A stretch of 8,409 nt of DNA from CALVXC01 sp036636255 (GTDB taxonomy: Bacteria; Bacillota_I; Bacilli_A; RF39; UBA660). Under the pieces are notes generated by a model. The model did no database searches. It was not told the origin of the DNA and worked only from the letters and a program-made list of their open reading frames with translations. Where the stretch lies: contig JAVWOV010000041.1 in the NCBI GenBank assembly GCA_036636255.1, positions 1 to 8,409 on the forward strand, in the 5' to 3' direction. Position numbers and translations under genes: made by a program. This document shows positions 5,346-8,409 of this stretch, in pieces. Numbering within the stretch: position 1 is the stretch's first letter; each line of letters begins with the position of its first letter.

Positions 5346-7421
5346 ATGAAAACTATCCATAAAAGCCCCTATATCAATAATGATTATAGAAAATATAAAA
5401 ATATAAAAGCCATAATTGAAAAAAGGTATAATATATTAATAGGTATTATAATTTTTGTTATTGTTGTATTGTTTATTAACTTATTTTATGTTCAAATCAT
5501 TAAAAATGAATTTTATACGCAAAAAATAAATCAATTAAATGAAAAAAATATTGAGGGTGATTCTGCTCCTCGTGGCCGAATTTATGACCGAAATCATCGT
5601 TTAATTGTCGATAATGAACCTGTAAAGGTGATAATTTATAAAAAGCAATCAAATATAACAACTAAACAGGAAATAAACTTAGCTTATGAAATTAGTAACT
5701 TTTTAACTATTGATTTTCAAAATATAACTATAGAAGAATTGAAAAAATTTTGGTTAAAAAAAAATCCTGATAAAGGAAATGAAAAAATTACTAAAAAGGA
5801 GTTAAAAAAGCAAAAAGAAAGAAAAATAACTAAAGAAGAAATTGAAGATTTAAAATTAAGCCGTATTACAAGCGATGAAATAAATGCTTTTACTGATATT
5901 GATAAAGAAGCAGCTACAATATATGGCTTAATGAATGAAGGATACTCTTATACAGAAAAAATAATAAAAAAAGATAATGTAACTGATGAAGAATATGCTG
6001 TTATATCCGAAAATATATCTAAATTAAAGGGTATAAATACTAAACTAGATTGGGAACGTAGTTATCCATATAATGATGTTTTCAAAGGTATATTAGGGGC
6101 TGTTTCTACTAGTGAAAGTGGTATTCCCTATGAACTTAAGGAATATTATTTAAACAAAGGTTATCAATTAAATGATCGAGTCGGAGTTAGTTATTTAGAA
6201 TATCAATATGAAGATATTTTAAGAGGAGAAAAAAATGTTTATCAATTAACCGATGGTAATTATAAATTAGTAAAACCTGGTTCAAGAGGAAATGATGTTG
6301 TTTTAACGATTGATATCGAATTACAAAAAGCTATCGAAGATATATTAACAGCTGAATTAATAAAAACAAAAAATGAACCTAATACAGAATTGTATAATCG
6401 TTCATTTGTTGTTATCACTAATCCTAAAACGGGAGAAATTTTAGCTATGACGGGCAAGCAAATTATCAAAGATCAAAATAGTTATAAAATATATGATTAT
6501 ACTCCGGGTATATCAACATCACCGGTTGTAGTAGGTTCCATTGTTAAGGGCGCTTCACATATTGTTGGTTATAATACAGGTGCTTTAACTATTGGAGAAA
6601 AGCGTCGTGATACTTGTATAAAAATAGCAGGTACGCCTTTAAAATGTTCTTGGAAATATTTAGGTACATTAAATGATATAACGGCTTTAAAACAATCATC
6701 AAATACTTATCAGTTTAATACTGCTATTAAAGTAGGCGAAGGTAATTATTCGTATAATGCTCCTTTAACTATTAATTTAGATGCTTTTAAGACTTATCGT
6801 AATACTTTTGCTGAATTTGGTTTAGGCGTAAAAACAGGAATTGATTTACCGATTGAAAGTTTAGGTTTCAAAGGACAAAGTGAAATAACTGGTCATTTAT
6901 TAGATTTTTCAATTGGACAGTATGATACTTATACGCCAATTCAATTAGCGCAATATATTGGAACCATTGCAAGTGGTGGAAATAGGATGCAACCATATTT
7001 ATTAAAAAGTGTATATGATTCTAAAAATAATGCTTTAACTAGTTTAATAAGTGAAACAAAACCTATTGTTTTAAATAAAGTTAATACTAAACCTGAATAT
7101 ATGCTCAGAGTTCAAGAAGGTTTCAAAGCTGTTTTAGAATATGGTGGAACGGGATCGGGCTATATTGATTTAATTTATCAACCTGCTGGTAAAACAGGGA
7201 CAAGTGAAAGTTTTGTTGACACCGACAATGATAAAATGATTGATACGGAAACTGTGTCAAACACTTTTGCTGGTTACGCTCCATATAATGATCCTAAAGT
7301 AGCTTTTACGGTTATATCGCCTGATGTTTATCATTATGGTAATAATAGTGAATACACAAGTCCTGTTAATAAAAGAATCAGTCAGCAAGTTTCTAAAAAA
7401 TTCTTTGAAATTTATCAATAA
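5346..7421 (+). CDS. pbpA: Class B penicillin-binding protein (PBP2, PbpA/PbpH type transpeptidase)
   Basis: This is a D,D-transpeptidase that cross-links peptidoglycan during side-wall growth, partner of a SEDS glycosyltransferase such as RodA. The 691-aa protein has a cytoplasmic N-terminus, one membrane anchor (about residues 28-50), and the dimerisation/pedestal region opening with APRGRIYDRN (75-84). A Lys/Glu-rich stretch (about 135-180) follows, and is usual in Bacillota PBP2. The transpeptidase domain (about 320-690) has all three motifs: Ser398-Ile-Val-Lys401, Ser451-Ser-Asn453 and Lys616-Thr-Gly618. Wording around them (KGAS, ALKQSSNTYQF, AGKTGTSESF) points to the PbpA/PbpH branch instead of the division PBP or SpoVD; no PASTA domains follow. 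AGGAGGT lies 9 bases before the start. It is divergent from the DUF2624-like gene by 73 bp, where I see no convincing promoter for it. rpmG follows closely, as in several Bacillota. Confidence 0.93.
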   Translation: MKTIHKSPYINNDYRKYKNIKAIIEKRYNILIGIIIFVIVVLFINLFYVQIIKNEFYTQKINQLNEKNIEGDSAPRGRIYDRNHRLIVDNEPVKVIIYKKQSNITTKQEINLAYEISNFLTIDFQNITIEELKKFWLKKNPDKGNEKITKKELKKQKERKITKEEIEDLKLSRITSDEINAFTDIDKEAATIYGLMNEGYSYTEKIIKKDNVTDEEYAVISENISKLKGINTKLDWERSYPYNDVFKGILGAVSTSESGIPYELKEYYLNKGYQLNDRVGVSYLEYQYEDILRGEKNVYQLTDGNYKLVKPGSRGNDVVLTIDIELQKAIEDILTAELIKTKNEPNTELYNRSFVVITNPKTGEILAMTGKQIIKDQNSYKIYDYTPGISTSPVVVGSIVKGASHIVGYNTGALTIGEKRRDTCIKIAGTPLKCSWKYLGTLNDITALKQSSNTYQFNTAIKVGEGNYSYNAPLTINLDAFKTYRNTFAEFGLGVKTGIDLPIESLGFKGQSEITGHLLDFSIGQYDTYTPIQLAQYIGTIASGGNRMQPYLLKSVYDSKNNALTSLISETKPIVLNKVNTKPEYMLRVQEGFKAVLEYGGTGSGYIDLIYQPAGKTGTSESFVDTDNDKMIDTETVSNTFAGYAPYNDPKVAFTVISPDVYHYGNNSEYTSPVNKRISQQVSKKFFEIYQ

Positions 7422-7432
7422 TCTGTTATAAT
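7405..7432 (+). promoter_or_regulatory. Strong sigma-A-type promoter of rpmG-efp
   Basis: -35 TTGAAA (7405-7410), 16-bp spacer, and -10 TATAAT (7427-7432) preceded by TGT, a perfect extended -10. The -35 lies inside the last codons of the PBP gene. The predicted leader is about 26 nt and contains AAGGAGG. This lets the translation genes be expressed separately from the PBP gene. Confidence 0.7.
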
Positions 7433-7464
7433 GAATTATATGTATTAAAAAGGAGGAATTACAA

Positions 7465-7632
7465 ATGGCAAAAAAAGGCGAAAATAGAGAAAGAATTACT
7501 CTCGTGTGTACGGTTTGTAAAGAAGAAAACTATCGTACTGAAAAAAACAAAAAAAATACCGTTGATCGTATGGAATTAAAAAAATTCTGTTCAAGATGTG
7601 GTAAAACAACTGTTCATAAAGAAAAAAAATAG
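7465..7632 (+). CDS. rpmG: 50S ribosomal protein L33, zinc-binding (C+) form
   Basis: This 55-codon gene encodes MAKKGENRERITLVC..., a typical short L33 of the large ribosomal subunit near the E site. Two CXXC pairs (Cys15/Cys18 as CTVC and Cys42/Cys45 as CSRC) make it the zinc-binding form. Many Bacillota also keep a cysteine-free copy that replaces this one under zinc shortage; none is in the window. The segments NYRTEKNKKNT, ELKKFCSRCGK and TVHKE are family hallmarks. AAGGAGG lies 7 bases before ATG, and its own promoter lies just upstream. It is 43 bp after the PBP gene and 9 bp before efp, so it is co-transcribed with efp. Confidence 0.96.
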   Translation: MAKKGENRERITLVCTVCKEENYRTEKNKKNTVDRMELKKFCSRCGKTTVHKEKK

Positions 7633-7641
7633 GGGGATTTT

Positions 7642-8199
7642 ATGGTTAATGTTAATGATTTAAAAAATGGAATGTCTATTGGTTTTGATGGCAATATTTA
7701 TACCGTAATTGAGTTTTTACATGTTAAGCCTGGTAAAGGGCCTGCATTCGTAAGAACGAAACTTAAAAATTTAAGAACTGGTTCGACAATTGAACATACC
7801 TTTAATGCGGGGATAAAAGTAGAAAAAGCTATTGTTGACAAAGTGAATATGCAATATTTATATAAATCAGGTAATATTTATAATTTTATGAATACTGAAA
7901 ATTATGAGCAAATAGAATTTAATATTGAACAAATAGGACCCGATGCTAAATATTTAAAAGAGGGAATAAATGTTGATGTTACTTTTTTTACAGGTGAACT
8001 TTTAGGTATAGTATTGCCTGAAAAAATAGAATATACTATTATTAAAACTGAGCCAGCTGTTAAAGGAAACACTACTAATAATGCTACTAAGGAAGCTTAT
8101 ATGGAAAATGATTTAATGGTAAAAGTACCACTTTTTATTGCTCAAGGTGACAAAATAATTATTTCGACTAAAGATGGCAAATATAATTCACGAGCATAA
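7642..8199 (+). CDS. efp: Translation elongation factor P
   Basis: EF-P enters the ribosome between the P and E sites and relieves stalling at consecutive prolines. The 185-aa length is standard. Domain I (about 1-62, KOW-like) holds the loop HVKPGKGPAFVRTK with Lys32 at the tip. That is the same position as the lysine that carries 5-aminopentanol in B. subtilis EF-P, and the Pro-Gly-Lys-Gly-Pro context also matches the Bacillus type. Domain II (about 66-128) contains the YLYKSGNIYNFMNTENYEQ stretch. Domain III (about 130-185) contains GNTTNNATKEA and ends VPLFIAQGDKIIISTKDGKYNSRA, the usual family tail. No lysine-modifying enzyme gene is in the window. AGGGGGAT overlaps the rpmG stop and lies just before ATG; the 9-bp spacing implies an rpmG-efp operon. 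The next 80 bp hold no gene. Confidence 0.97.
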   Translation: MVNVNDLKNGMSIGFDGNIYTVIEFLHVKPGKGPAFVRTKLKNLRTGSTIEHTFNAGIKVEKAIVDKVNMQYLYKSGNIYNFMNTENYEQIEFNIEQIGPDAKYLKEGINVDVTFFTGELLGIVLPEKIEYTIIKTEPAVKGNTTNNATKEAYMENDLMVKVPLFIAQGDKIIISTKDGKYNSRA

Positions 8200-8275
8200 A
8201 GAAAAAAATGGCAATTAAGCAGTGTCAATATCAAATGAAAATGTCATAAAAAATATTAAACATTAACAGAAAATT

Positions 8276-8409
8276 TTAAGCATATATATTACTTGTGTGT
8301 GCTTTTTCCATGTATCTTTTAAAAGAAGCAAGTTTCCAAGGATGACTCATTGGTGGAGAGTGTAAATAAATCTGTGTAAATGGCCAGACCATGATATTTG
8401 AGACAAATT
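8276..8409 (-). CDS. Transposase, C-terminal fragment (possible rve/DDE type, ISNCY or IS1202-like)
   Basis: On the minus strand a frame is open from the right edge to TAA at 8276-8278, 43 codons, with no start needed because it continues beyond the window. It includes FTQIYLHSPPMSHPWKLASF in its middle, then a Lys-rich end. The PP..HPWK..SF..Y pattern resembles the short tail after the integrase core in some DDE transposases of Bacillota insertion sequences. That is recalled similarity and not proof. Being less AT-rich than the neighbours, and sitting next to a repeat resembling an element end, it fits a mobile origin. No catalytic residues are visible in this short tail. It could instead be a random open frame, which at 43 codons cannot be excluded. 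Confidence 0.5.
   Translation of the reverse strand, partial: FVSNIMVWPFTQIYLHSPPMSHPWKLASFKRYMEKAHTSNIYA
8278..8307 (+). terminator. G-U-rich hairpin with T-run, working only on the plus strand
   Basis: Bases 8278-8288 (AAGCATATATA) can pair with 8294-8304 (TGTGTGTGCTT) over 11 bp, using three U-G wobbles, with a 5-base loop and a T-run ending at 8307. On the minus strand the wobbles become A-C mismatches and there is no T-run, so it would stop only rightward transcripts. It is the first terminator-like structure after efp. Manual pairing only. Confidence 0.4.

Larger units (their letters stand above)
8223..8409. mobile_element. Probable end of an insertion sequence (boundary approximate)
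   Basis: Less than 25 bp after efp the sequence changes in character. TGTCAATATCAAATGAAAATGTCA (8223-8246), with TGTCA at both of its ends 19 bp apart, looks like a transposase-binding terminus. It is followed by the C-terminus of a transposase-like reading frame on the minus strand. The coding part also looks less AT-rich than the surrounding genes. The other end and any target-site duplication are outside the window, and the outer tip could lie a few bases to the left (for example at 8210). Inferred from arrangement and remembered similarity, not from a database match. Confidence 0.45.

Noticed and set aside
5480..5890. Lys/Glu-rich part of the PBP as a novel inserted domain
   Set aside because: PBP2 proteins of Bacillus have a similar charged region between the anchor and the transpeptidase domain.
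6260..6469. Open frame of 69 codons antisense to the PBP gene
   Set aside because: Lies inside the transpeptidase coding region and has no start signals or family resemblance.
1..8409. Mycoplasma-like genetic code (TGA as Trp)
   Set aside because: spoIIP stops at TGA and conserved tryptophans are TGG; mollicutes also lack sporulation genes.
1..8409. CRISPR arrays, tRNA genes, riboswitches, phage or toxin-antitoxin modules
   Set aside because: No spaced repeats, cloverleaf, long structured leader or matching gene pairs were found; intergenic gaps are all under 110 bp apart from the tail after efp.
8200..8409. A plus-strand gene starting at the ATG at 8391 or at 8209
   Set aside because: The frame from 8209 stops after 17 codons, and the one at 8391 runs off the window after 6 codons with no ribosome site.

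Overview
The window is chromosomal DNA from a very AT-rich, low-GC Gram-positive, spore-forming bacterium (Bacillota, Bacilli side). Three things point this way: two hallmark sporulation genes (gpr, spoIIP), strong Shine-Dalgarno sites throughout, and gene pairs known from Bacillus chromosomes (rpsT divergent from gpr; gpr-spoIIP; nfo beside a DUF2624 gene; a class B PBP followed by rpmG). TGA is a real stop here (spoIIP ends on it) and tryptophan is TGG, so this is not a code-4 mollicute despite the base composition. I cannot name the species.

Layout. 3-257: the 3' end of a sensor histidine kinase on +. 250-1173 (-): a membrane-anchored transglutaminase-like protein that overlaps the kinase tail to tail; an intrinsic terminator for it covers both stop codons. 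1244-1504 (-): rpsT, with its own promoter and terminator. 1606-4038 (+): a sporulation cluster of gpr (germination protease), spoIIP (engulfment peptidoglycan hydrolase) and a small unrecognised membrane protein overlapping spoIIP by 4 bp. 4093-5018 (+): nfo (endonuclease IV), interrupted by an assembly gap of Ns that breaks the reading frame only on paper. 5009-5272 (-): a DUF2624-like small protein overlapping the 3' end of nfo by 10 bp. 5346-7421 (+): a class B penicillin-binding protein of the PbpA/PbpH (PBP2) type. 7465-8199 (+): rpmG and efp, a translation pair behind a strong promoter. 8200-8409: no host gene; it looks like the edge of an insertion sequence, with the last 43 codons of a transposase entering from the right on -.

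How the genes fit together. The sporulation genes cover engulfment (SpoIIP) and germination (GPR, which degrades the small acid-soluble proteins that coat spore DNA). Endonuclease IV is a base-excision repair enzyme that helps protect spore DNA in Bacillus. The rest is housekeeping: ribosomal proteins S20 and L33, EF-P and a wall-elongation transpeptidase.

I found no CRISPR array, tRNA, toxin-antitoxin pair, phage module or other clear new system. The items most worth a second look are the terminator hidden in overlapping stop codons, the uncharacterised small protein behind spoIIP, the transglutaminase-like gene, the nfo gap, and the mobile-element edge behind efp with its one-way G-U-rich hairpin.
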